From: Macrotrachela quadricornifera
Taxonomy: Eukaryota > Rotifera > Eurotatoria > Philodinida > Philodinidae
Direction of reading: 5' to 3'
Assembly (NCBI GenBank): GCA_022393335.1
Contig: JAJEKB010018332.1
Coordinates: 1 to 64,000, forward strand
DNA length: 64,000 nucleotides
The notes under the pieces were generated by a model that was not told the DNA's origin, searched no databases, and saw nothing but the letters and a program-made list of their open reading frames with translations. The translations under genes and the position numbers were made by a program. Each line of letters begins with the position of its first letter. Within the stretch, counting starts at the first letter, position 1. Positions 1 through 11,202 of this stretch are shown here, one piece after another.

Positions 1-305
1 ATCGAAGTTAACAGATCTCATTCATTAATTATTCTAGACAAAAAAAATAACGGAAATTGGTTGCATTTTCATATTGATCTGATTCCCTGGATAATAACAA
101 AATAGTTGCTATAATATCCTTTCATTTTATTTTGAAACATTGACCTTGATTAATGAATAGATAAGTAGCACGTATATTTTGATTGTTAGTTATAAAAAAG
201 AATGTGCATTAAGATTATTAACAATTCAATATATTTTCTTATCAAAATTATAAAAAAATACAACCGGATTCTATAAAAAAAAAATTATTTTGTAATGTTT
301 AATCC

Positions 306-1399
306 TTATGGTAAATGTAAATATTTCTTTTCTGCATAATATGATTCCATTGTATCATATATTTGTTTAATTATTTTTATAAATGTATTATATTGTTCAG
401 ATAATTCAAGTTTATGACCATGAAAAATAATTTCATCTAATTGTTTACGTGATGGTAATACTCGAAATCCAAGTTTAACCGATTTACGAACAAAAAAACT
501 ATCTAAATAAAAGAAACAAAATTTTTTATATATTATATTTTACTCGTTTTATCTCTGTTAGCTAAAGATAAATTATGGAAAAGAAAACAATCTTTATCAA
601 AGTCCATTACATTTATGTAATATGAAAGTAAGAGAGTACATTTTAAAAAAAATGTTTTTTCTTACTCATTTGCCCTTAAAAAAACTTTCAAATAAAAATG
701 TGTTTTTTCTATAAATCGTTTAGCTAATATTTTGATCGAAACTATCTGTGTTAGAAGTTTAATACTTACGATGATGATGTAGTGTTGCTTCATAACTTTG
801 TGATGCAATTGTTGCAGTATTATCAGATAAAGGTCGAGTATTTAAACCATCAAGAAATTGAGCTATGAAAATTAATGCACGATGAAGTCGTAATAAAGTT
901 CGAGTAAAATTATTTGGATTTGTCTTTATTAAATTATGTTCAGTTTCATAATCAATTGCTTTTTGTATTGTATCAAAATGTGTTGTACCTTTTTTATCTT
1001 TATCAACTATAGTTTGTAAAATTTCTAATTTATCTGCAACATCATCTTTAACAAATTTGAATACAAAACCAAGTTGATCAAGAAATCTATTAAATAGAAA
1101 TAAGAAAAAAAAAGAAATTATTAAGTATATGATTATTACTTTAATAATTCTCGATAACCATCAAGGTAATCTTGTGTACCAATAGGTGATTTAATATTAT
1201 CAGGTTCTCGTAATGCAGCAATAAATGTTTCATAAACTCGATGAACATCAAATACATTTGATGCACTAGCAGTTGTTCTATTATTTATTTCATTTGTATC
1301 AATTGATCGACGTTCTTTCATTTTTTCTGTTGAAGTATTATATGAAGAAGCACCACCAGAACGTGAAGAACGTATTTCATTATTAACAATTGTAGTCAT
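306..1399 (-). CDS. CPTP: Ceramide-1-phosphate transfer protein (GLTP domain)
   Basis: Three exons (1399-1140, 1086-770, 502-306) join in phase to give about 257 aa. The first ~75 residues are polar and not conserved. The rest is a complete GLTP fold, an all-helical pocket that moves single-chain-accessible sphingolipids between membranes in the cytosol. Visible landmarks are LLKFLDQLG, a KDDVADKLEIL helix carrying the family Asp and Lys, RTLLRLHRAL with two arginines that bind the lipid phosphate, a His near SYEATLHH, and the ending YYAEKKYLHLP. Lys in the head-group site and the double Arg fit the ceramide-1-phosphate type rather than glycolipid GLTP (family knowledge). ATG at 1399 is preferred: the frame is open to 1498, but the extra residues are hydrophobic and unlike the family. 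Human CPTP is shorter (214 aa) because it lacks the N-terminal extension. Confidence 0.88.
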
Positions 1400-3250
1400 A
1401 TTCACAGAAATTTTAAAGCTAATTTTTAAAAAATAATAAACGAAATTAGCAATAGAAAATAACAAGAAAAATAAATGGCGGTTGATAAGTATAGTCAAAT
1501 ATTATATTTTGGCCTTACTGTTACAGTCATTTATACACCTAACAAATGGGAGAATGAGGAAAACTGTGTAGGTGAGAAAAAAAAAACGAAAAGGAGCGTA
1601 GTGTAACTTGTATAATTTGATATGTATATTCAATGAAGCCGTGACTCGTTTTCAGACTAATAGGCAAATACCAACCATATAGATTCGGTAGAGGACACTC
1701 ATTTAAAAAAAATATATAGTTACTATTTTTAACATATACCTTTGATCAAACTAACCTTATATACTTATTTTCATTGGACTATCTATACAACTAAAATTAA
1801 GATGTCGTTTCTTATCACATGTTGAGTATATAACAATAACCAAAATTCAAGAATAGATATGACCAAAAGTACTCTTTATCCCTCTTACATAACAGTACAT
1901 GAAATAAATTCTTTTTTTTTTTCAACAAATTTTCATAATCATAATGATGATATTCATACGAGATAAATTATTTACTTTTATTCTTTCCTGTAAACTACAA
2001 AGTACTTTGTTTTTATATAAAAGTGTATATATATATATATTTAATAACCTTAAAATCAACTAACATCCGCAAGGGAAATATGTAGAGATCCTTCCCATAT
2101 ATTATAATGCCTGATTTCAACTTGTTCTATTTATCTTTAAAGAATACGCATCAATGAATACCAAGAATTAATACTGATTATATTTTTTGCGTTGTAAATT
2201 TATAAAAATAGCAAAGGAAATGAACAGATTATTAACGCTATTGAAAAGATTTATTCGACAAGTTTGAAAGAAAAAAAAAAAAAAGTATATCAATGAGAAA
2301 AAAAATAAGATATATTATTGTTATTGACAAGTAATAGATATTTTTATAATTATCAGATTTAATAATACATATCGATCATCGGCTTATTATTAGATTTAAG
2401 CTTTTTTTTTTTTTCTTTACAATATTATTTCTTTTCGTTGAGACGAAAATTAGTTATTATCGTTCTATAGAATTTCTTTTTCTATTATCGACTCATTGCT
2501 CTTTCTATAGTTGTTTTGGTTGCTTAATATTGATAGAGACACTCAATATTATCTTATATCATGTTAATAAATAATTTCATCGTACTGTAAATTACAACTA
2601 TTTTTCTTTCATTATTTGTAAATATAATCTATCATTTATTAATTAATATTTTATTTAACATACTTATAGAGAAACTATTATTGAATATTTGAACTAAAAT
2701 ACAATATCTTATTACTTCATGTATGTTATATTTGTTTTAAAATAGAAAAAAGATTTACTAAGAAAAAAATCTGAGAGTGAAAGCGGATCGGATCAGATCT
2801 GTCTGACTGTCATTCTTAGTTTTTTTTTGCGTATCTATTGAACGACAAAAACCTTGAAAATATGTATATTTAATATTCCCAATTAGTTGATTATTTATAG
2901 TCTGTCTCATATTATCATAGATTAGCTGTTTTTATCTTTTTGTTAAGAACATTAAGAAAGTAAATAAAATTAATTTTGTTTCCTTCTATTTTCAACAAGT
3001 AATTTATCATCATTATTCTCTATTATTATAATTATTAAAATATACTCCCACTCATTATAAATAACACATAGATATATATAAAAGATAATATTTTTAAATA
3101 AAATAATAAGATACAAAATAAATATTATATTATGTTGCATATTTTTAGATTTATTTAAATTAGTTTGATCATCATACTAATAAACATCTTTTTCATCTCA
3201 TCAAATAATAAGAAAACTATAGACATATCTTAATTTATTCAGTTCACTTG
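1400..3250. other. Intergenic, no gene seen
   Basis: Very AT-rich, with homopolymer runs and a short TA tract near 2026-2040. No splice-linked coding frame or repeat family was recognised. Its two ends should hold the divergent promoters of the CPTP-like gene (minus) and the gene starting at 3251 (plus). Confidence 0.5.
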
Positions 3251-4271
3251 ATGGTTCTCTTCTATGGTCTATTGGCACTTGAAACAGCTAACAATACTGT
3301 TGCTGCAACAACAACAAATATATCAAAATCATTACGAAATTCTCCAAGACAAATGTCATCATCATCATCATCATCTACAAATTCATGGATATATACTCAA
3401 GATTTACGAAAACATTTTGAAGAACGTTATATTAATCATCGTTATATATTTATACCTGTTTATATAAATGGAAAAAATTCTCATCATAATTATAGTACAA
3501 CAACAACAACACCAGAAAAATTTCATGGAGAAAATTCTTGGATATATTCAAGATCACTTCGTGATCGTTTATTTTATTCTACATCGAAAATTTCTTTACC
3601 AATAATAACAAATCAAACGTTTATATATGATAATTTACCAATAAAAAATAAATCTAAAATAAAATTTTTTAAACGTTCTTTATCAACAAAAGATAATTCA
3701 TCATTATCATCATTTAATACATCAAAATATCGAATTAATAATATTCTTGAAGAAAATGATGAAAATGAAAATTGTTCAATACCTTTAATTAAACACAAGT
3801 AAGTTTAGTTTATTAATGATATAAGAAAAAAAAAATGATTCTTTTCTTTTGTTAACATATTAAATAATTGAATTATTCTACTGGATTTAATTACATTTGC
3901 CCGAAAGCGTTCTTTATATGAACTTAACGACCTTAAGACTTATATAAAAATAGAATAATAAGTGTACATTATGTGTTTTTTGAACTTAAGATAAATTAGT
4001 TTCTAGGGAAAACATTACCAATCTTACTTAATAACTACTTAGCTGTTTAACATTTATTTTTGTTATCATATAATTTAGTGTTATCTTTCCATCATCTACA
4101 CCAACTGAAACATCAAATAATAATATTAAATTAAGTGCAAAAAATACTACTACCAATAGCAATAGACTAACACGTTTACGTTCATTTTTTTTCAAATCAT
4201 CTTCAAATACAAAACAAAAACAGATAATGTTATCATCTTCATCATTACATAATCAAATTTCAAAGACATAA
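3251..4271 (+). CDS. Unrecognised basic low-complexity protein with two SWIY repeats
   Basis: Two exons (3251-3798 and 4079-4271) with a clean GTAAGT donor and TTTAG acceptor give about 247 aa. I do not recognise the family. The N-terminus (MVLFYGLLALETANN) is mildly hydrophobic and could be a short signal or anchor. Two copies of a motif lie about 50 residues apart, NSWIYTQDLRKHF and NSWIYSRSLRDRLF. The rest is Ser/Thr/Asn-rich with basic patches, and the C-terminus is a basic Ser-rich tail. The frame also opens at a TTG three bases upstream, but the ATG is the natural start. The SWIY repeats could be docking motifs; this is a guess. Coding status rests on the open frame, the matched splice phase and the repeat. 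Confidence 0.6.
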
Positions 4272-5761
4272 ATGTATATACACAATGGTTACTATTATTT
4301 TAATAACAATAATTCAATTAAATGATATACTTGTTTGTTTTTTTTTGTAAATAATTTCATCAAATTTTTATTTTAACATATTCTACAATGTCGTTTGTAA
4401 TGTGATATAAATATTCATTATTTGTATCGATTTGATTGATACTCTTATATAAACTTGTATGTAAAAAAAGAAAAAAAAGATTATTCATTCGTAAAAATAT
4501 TTCTAATTAGAAAATGTATTTAATTATTAAAACAAGCATGTTTATCATGCAAATTGACAGGAAGCAGAACAAACGTTGGGTACATCTAAAAATTATCTTA
4601 CTCTCTCAATTATATTAAAGTCTAGTAAAACATAATTATACTTAGGCTGATCCAAAAGTTCCTGAAACTGCATTATATCTAATTATGGAAACGGCATTCT
4701 ACCCATCTCTCTACGCCACTAAACAATATGTATTGAATTTGGATACTTTTTTGAGCCCTCAAAAACTTGAAAACGTTACTCGGCGGTAAACAGATTTTAT
4801 GTGATACCATTAGTGATTATCAGATTGATACGTGCCATCAGAATACTGGATGAAAATTATTGTTAAAACTTGAGTCAACAAGAGACACTAACCCTCGAAC
4901 CGACATTTATTCTGAATAACCATCAAAAACGAAAACATAGGTTACCTTCATAATGACTTTCGACCCATTATCTGGCATCTAGTAGTTTCTATAGGGGATA
5001 TCAATCCTATCGATATTAGTGATAAATATTTAAATTCATAAATAAAAAAATGTATCGTCATGGTCTAATCCAATCAGTTTCTACCATGGGTTTTTTCAAC
5101 AATATATAAAATAATGTCAATAATTAACTACAGAGTTAGAGGAACGAAGTTAAACTTCGCCGAACTTATTCAGCATAGCCTAGATAAACAGCAGCTACAA
5201 CAATTTAGTAGGGATCGTAAACAAGGAGGTACATTGAATACCTATTGTTTATTTCGAAAAAATATCTAAAGAGAGAAATTTTATTTATTTTAACCACATA
5301 AGGTATATATAGAATTTGAACTATCTCTTGTTAGTTATAAAACTTTTTATCCTGTATTTTGATAAAACATTGAAATACAAGAAGTACCTCACTGGTTATG
5401 AAGAGTATAGTATTATGTGTCAAGGTTTTAGATAATGCTAGAGAAATATTTTAAACTCTATGTTGAGAAACGTTTCATTAAATTCAGAATTAAGACCTTG
5501 AAAAATCGTGTAATATTCCGAATTTAAATTATTTGTATGATAAATATATACAATATTAAATAGTAATATATAATATTTTTTCATTTGTGATCAGTTTTCT
5601 TATAGCAGAAAAATAGAGTTTATGTAAATATATGTTAATAAGAATAAGAAAAAGAAAAATGACTTGACAGATATTGTTATTTAATCTTCATTATCATTTA
5701 ATTCTAATAGATAAAGTATATTTGAATTAATATTTTCAATGAGAAATAAATATTTAATGAA
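4272..5761. other. Intergenic; contains a less AT-rich island
   Basis: No gene. About 4640-5240 is noticeably less AT-rich than its surroundings and looks like old mobile DNA. Its left edge (GGCTGATCCAAAAGTTCCTG) recalls the ends of mariner elements, but I could not find a matching right end or any transposase frame, so no family is assigned. Confidence 0.35.
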
Positions 5762-5878
5762 TCATGAAAATTTATCTGTTTTAACTATCTGTTGCACAGT
5801 TGATTCTATATTTATTGGATCATATCTAAAAGAATAAGAATATTAAATAAAATAATAAAATAAAAATATATACTGATA

Positions 5879-8169
5879 TCATTCAATAATTGTTTTTGAA
5901 TTCTCTGTATCAGATTCATCTGAATCACTAGAATATTGTTCTTTATTTGAATTATCTTGATAATTAAGTATACCTAATTCATGTAAAAGATCATTTGCAT
6001 TTTTAAAACCTGTATATTTAATTAAATGATTAACTAAATAAAAAAAAAATTTTTTTTAATTATAATTTAAATATGAAATTATATTCTCATACCATTTTCT
6101 TTACAAAGAATAAATAATAATTTTGTTGAAAGTGTTTTTATTTCTAAATTTGAATTTGTTATTAAATGTATCAATCTATAAATATTAAAAAAATTCAAAT
6201 TATAACTTCTGATTAATATGAAGAATATCTCATATTCTAATTGGAATCTAAAAATTTTTTGATTTTTATTTAATCGAATAGGATAGTTCGATCCAGAGAT
6301 GTCCATCGCGGCAGCGGCAGCGGCGCGGCGGCGGCAGCATTTTTATGAAAGAAATTTCAAAAATTCAGGAATTTACATAGAATCTCGACATTGATGTATG
6401 CTGTACGATAAGGCTTGGTGAGTCTGATCTATTGGCAGGAGCACCTGTAATTTAAACCAATCACAGCATTGAAAATTCAAAAGTTTTTAAAAGTACCATC
6501 GCGGCAGCGGCGCGGTAGCTTTTTTCTGACGACCGGCGCGGGTAGCTTTCTTTGATTATCGTCGCGGCGCGGCAGCGGCAGATTCTCAACCGCGATGGAC
6601 ATCTCTGGTTCGAACCCCAAATCCTAACATTAGTTTAAATTAAAACTCGTATTTAATATACTTGTTTCTTAATGTTTGTTTATCCATTAATAAATTCAAA
6701 ATTTCTTCATCAACTGACGATAAAATAAATTGTCGACAAAATTTTCTTATTATCCTATTTGATTGACACATTAATGAAAGAAGTTGAAGAACTGGTAATA
6801 AAATTTCTATAGTCATTTTACTTTCCTAAAAAAAACAACAACAATAGATTAATATTTCTAAAATCTTATATTATACTTCAATTTTTGTTATTTGATAATC
6901 TAAAAATTGAAGAATAATATGAATAGCTTCGATATTCTTTCCATTATGTTCATTTTCATCTTCTGGTACAACTGGTGAAAGTAATTCTTCATAACATATT
7001 ATTGGCATATTTGTCAAAAGATTAATAATATGACTAAATAAATATAAAAATTTGACTTTTTTCATGTAAATATCTTCTTTACTTTCTTAAATCATTTTGT
7101 TTATTATCTGTTGGTCCATAACATAAAATTAATTCTCGAAGAATACTAACTAATCTCATTAAATGAGCTTCTTCTTCTTCTTTTATTGTATATGAATATA
7201 TTGAATTTGGTAAATCAACAGTTAAATTATATAATGTTTTTAATATTTCAATTAAATAATTAATATCTTCATTAGATAAATTAATATCTAAAATGAAAAT
7301 TAGAAAATTTATCATATATATAAATATTTAAAAATAACAAACGTGTATTATTTGAAGGAATTAATTCATTTTTTGATAACATTATTTGATTAATTATTTC
7401 AAATAAATATGAAAGTCCATGAAATTTTTCTCGAATATGTTGTCTAAAATTAATAAGAAAATAAATAAATTTTGGTTGTTGTTTTTTTTTTATAACCTTA
7501 TATCAAAATTTAAATCAGTTAAAAGAAAAAGTATATGCATATCAAAAAATCTAATATTATCATTTAATTTTCTTTCTGTTGTTTCTTTAATACGATGTGT
7601 TATAGCATCAGCAAGACCATTAATACAATAGAATTTTTGTACAATTGAACTCATAGATATTAAATTAGACATACATTTTTCTGCATCAATTACATCTAAA
7701 TATTAAATTACAAAAAAAAAACAAAATCAAAATTATTTTATTTTACTTTGAATATGTATTGGATTAATATCAACATTATTTAATTCAAGTCCGGAGAATT
7801 TTTGTAATGTTTCAAGTACTATTGGTTCAGTAAAAGCCTGGAAAAAAAAATTTTATTAAAAGAATAAAATAAAAATTCTTATATCAATTCCATCATATTC
7901 TTGTGTTAATAAATATAATATTTTTAAACAAAGATTAATTGAATTTAAATCAAAAGAATATAAACGTTTAAAAATTTCTTTAATAAATCTTTGTTTTTTA
8001 TCCAAATTAATATCAGAAAATATACAATTATTTATATTCTATATAAAAAAAAAATAATAACATAAAATAAAATAATCATTTAACTTACATTTTCATAAAA
8101 TGTTTTAATTAATTTTAAAAATTCAATATCAGATAATATATCTAATCGATTAAAATCATTGTATGACAT
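5879..8169 (-). CDS. RIC8: RIC8 / synembryn, G-alpha chaperone and exchange factor
   Basis: Ten exons: 8169-8089, 8038-7883, 7837-7747, 7695-7497, 7443-7343, 7287-7083, 7033-6877, 6825-6662, 6175-6093, 6033-5879. They encode about 463 aa (human RIC8A is about 530). RIC8 is a cytosolic armadillo-like protein that folds G-alpha subunits and promotes their nucleotide exchange. Family landmarks appear in order: FFDMHILFLLTDLNFDIR, ILKTLYNLTVD before an EEEEAHLMRLVSILR stretch, HIINLLTNMPIICYEELLSP, LRNKLIHLITNSN with LSTKLLFILCKEN, then HLIKYTGFKNANDLLHELG and an acidic QYSSDSDESDTE tail. Two oddities: the exon 2 donor reads AT instead of GT (7881-7882), and a TGA at 5879-5881 is followed by a still-conserved tail (5874 donor, exon 5825-5762). 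A GC-rich foldback element sits in the intron between exons 8 and 9. Confidence 0.9.
6286..6615. mobile_element. GC-rich foldback/MITE-like insertion in RIC8 intron
   Basis: About 330 bp bounded by an inverted repeat. The left arm reads GTTCGATCCAGAGATGTCCA then TCGCGG; the right arm is its reverse complement with one change. The interior is full of GCGGCAGC/GCGGCGCGG units and is strikingly GC-rich in an otherwise very AT-rich intron. There is no open frame. The ends are not a known family to me, and no target duplication is clear. A decayed relative lies at 45142-45210. Confidence 0.75.
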
Positions 8170-11100
8170 GATTTGTATTAAAAAGATATTCTAGGTCTGA
8201 AACAATCACAATAATAAAAATAAATTTAAATATAAATGTAAATAATAATGAGAAACAGAGCATGTCTGCAAAAATAGTCACATAGAACAGAACAAAAAAA
8301 ATAAGTAAATAATAGACGATTATTAATAAATTTAAAATATAGAAAAAAGAAGCACGATGTCTTTTTAAACTCTATAGGCAAAAAATAGAATACCAGGTAT
8401 AGAATATATAATTATTTTGGGATTTTTAATATGAAAATATATCGTTAAACATTCTTGTCGAATTTAAAATAAAAGAAAAAAATTCATTTAACCAATTGTC
8501 ATAAGGAAGATATAAAAAAAGACTATTTAAAGTAACTTATAAGTACATTCTTCAAAAATAATTTCAGATAATATAATTAAAATGAATATATATATAGATT
8601 TTTTTTCTATATACTGTCTTATTCTGTAATTCAATGTTAATCGATCCATTAGTCAAAACACTCAATCAAATGATCAATTTATTGTGCTGTCAAAAGATCC
8701 TTTGAATAAATAATCAAATGTTAAAGATTCATAATTTGAATATTGAATAATGATTTCTTGTATTATGCATCTTATTCCTATTATTTTTCAAGTTTAGTGA
8801 TTATTACTATAGACATTAAATCAAAAACTTGGTACGTATGACATATCAAGATTTATTCATTAAATAAATTTATCGAAGAAAATTACTATTTTTAAGCTAT
8901 TCAAGTGAAATATATATATAATTTTTAGAAGATAATTCTATTAAAAATTATAAGTAAGCATATAAATAATTTTTGTAAATTCATTCTATGGTCAATAATT
9001 CAATTGTTCCTTTTTTATTATTATTTTCTTCTAACACAATACACTAACGGAAAGTGTATTGGCACTTGTTGTTTCGATTATCATGTATTTTTCTTTTTAT
9101 AATGATAATATATACAAGAAAAAGAATTTAAGTCTAGTATATCTTGAAATTCTTAATAGTAGCGACAATTGAATTGACTCTATAGAGCTGCGTGTCATAT
9201 CTTCCATTGCATCTAAAAAAATTGACATCAATAAACATAGCAATTGTCTGTCCTTTTCATATGTTTGTTGCCTATTACAAGGACATATATTCTCTGTTCT
9301 TCTTTTTCTTATTCAGGAATGCCAAAATTGATGAAAGAAAACAAGATTGACATGTTAGAAGAGCAAAGCAATGATTTATCAACGAGACATTAGGGTAAAA
9401 AAGGAAAAAGGAATGTCATATAGTAAGCAACTAGTTGTTCTAGTTAGGATATGAGTTCAGAAATATACATATACAGATTTCCTGTTCTTTTCTAGCGTTA
9501 TTATCTATTTGTCTGTTTCTCTCATTTATTAGTATATCTGTTCTTAGTTTAGTAAACTAAATACATTACATAGATTTGTTAATTGTTCGCTTAATATAGA
9601 CGAATAAAAATATATTTTTTTTTTTTTAGTTTTTTGCTCGAATCTTCAGGTAAAAATAGACAACTAAATAATATCTTATTTTTAGAAAATAATATATAAT
9701 CAATTCAATGACTTCACTTGATCCAATAAACACAACATGTAATTTTACAGGTAATAATTAATTTAATTTGAGTATATATGTGTGCATATTTGAAATCCGT
9801 CAAAATCATTCGTGCATATAATTATAACATATTCATAGACATTTCCTTCCATCTTGTAAATATATTCATGAGATGTCGCAAGTTGTTGGATCATTTTTCT
9901 TCCATTCAACTACAACTGAAAATCTTAATCATCTCGGCTTTTTTTCTATTGACACGTTATTTCACAGATGACTTAACGAAAAATGACGTTAAGAATGAAT
10001 CAATTTTTTTTAATCAATATAAGTGTTATCCCCTGTAGACTTAACTTCCTCTCTTGTTCTCATACATGTAAACAATCATTTAATATTAATAGTAAAAGAT
10101 TTTTTTTCTCATACATGTATACATACAAAGAAAAAAAACAAAATTTTAAAAGCCGGAAAATGTTCATAGCAAACGTGACTATATAGTCGTTCTTTTAAAA
10201 GTTTGTCAATAGTTACTATATAGCTTTATTTACACTTAACGACAACCATTACTAATATTATCACGAACAAAATATATCTTCCGTTCCGTTCGTCTCCGAA
10301 TCGTGTTTTCCGTCGTCAATTTCATTATTACACTCGATAACATTCTGATCGAAAAAAAAAAAAAGGACAAAAATAAAAAAACAACTTCTACTCAATGGTC
10401 AATATCATTATATTTTGTACTAATCTGACCAATTAATATCTACAAGAAAAACAAAATTGAAATTATATAGTAAAAAAAAAAAGGGGAATACTATTGTTTA
10501 CACATGCATAAGTGTGTGATGTATGTTTTCAGAAGAATGGATAACTAAGTTCTTCCTTCTTTTTCTTCTGTCTATCGGTTCGTTGATCCAATCGCTGATT
10601 ATATAGAGTAACAGCAGCGTTAGAGACAAATAACATGAAGAGAAAGAAGACGATGCTACTACGGCTGTTGTCATTCTTTTGACGTCGTCATAGTTTTTGG
10701 TCTATCTCGCGCATATAATTAGAACCGACACTTCTTGAAAATCGACACATATACACACATAAAATTCCTTTTAACTCGAACACTACTACTATCGTTAGAT
10801 CTTAAACGTCAATACATTCTTTATCCACTTTCATCGTTGTCTATTTTGAATCCATTTAATGACGAATGATCGACTGGGCCATTATTAGAGAAAAAAAAGA
10901 AAGAAAAAGAAAAAAGAACGAAGAAAGAAAGTACTGCCATCATTAACATCACGGCCTTTGGTAATTAGAGAACTTTTTGCGCACATGCGCATGTATGCCT
11001 ACGTTTGAAAACGAGAGAAACAGAGAAGGAGAAAGAGAGAGAGAGAGAGAGAAAGGGAGAGAGAAAAATCGAGTTCGTGTACAAACATTAGTTTGATAAA

Positions 11101-11202
11101 AAAAAAGAATGTTGATAAATCGTTGTCCACATCAATAACAACAACAAAAACAATAACAACAACTTTGATTTCCTCACACGATCAACTACAAATATATCAA
11201 TA
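8170..11202. other. Intergenic, upstream regions of RIC8 and ARHGAP6-like gene
   Basis: Three kilobases without a supported gene. Short open frames at 9778-10186 have neither splice partners nor recognisable sequence. An ATG at 9708 followed by 14 codons and a GT donor could be a first exon, but no continuation was found. The last kilobase is less AT-rich and should hold the promoter and 5' UTR of the RhoGAP gene. Confidence 0.45.
11012..11066 (+). repeat. GA-rich purine tract
   Basis: A tract rich in GAGA units lies about 140 bp upstream of the RhoGAP start codon, in its presumed 5' UTR or promoter. Shortly upstream (about 10980-10994) is the GC-rich near-palindrome GCGCACATGCGC, reminiscent of an NRF1-type site but with different spacing. 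A regulatory role is inference only. Confidence 0.5.

Noticed and set aside
4640..5240. Possible mariner element
   Set aside because: Only one mariner-like end was visible; no second end and no transposase pieces.
9708..9751. Possible first exon (ATG, 14 codons, GT donor)
   Set aside because: No continuing exon with matching phase was found downstream, so it is not called.
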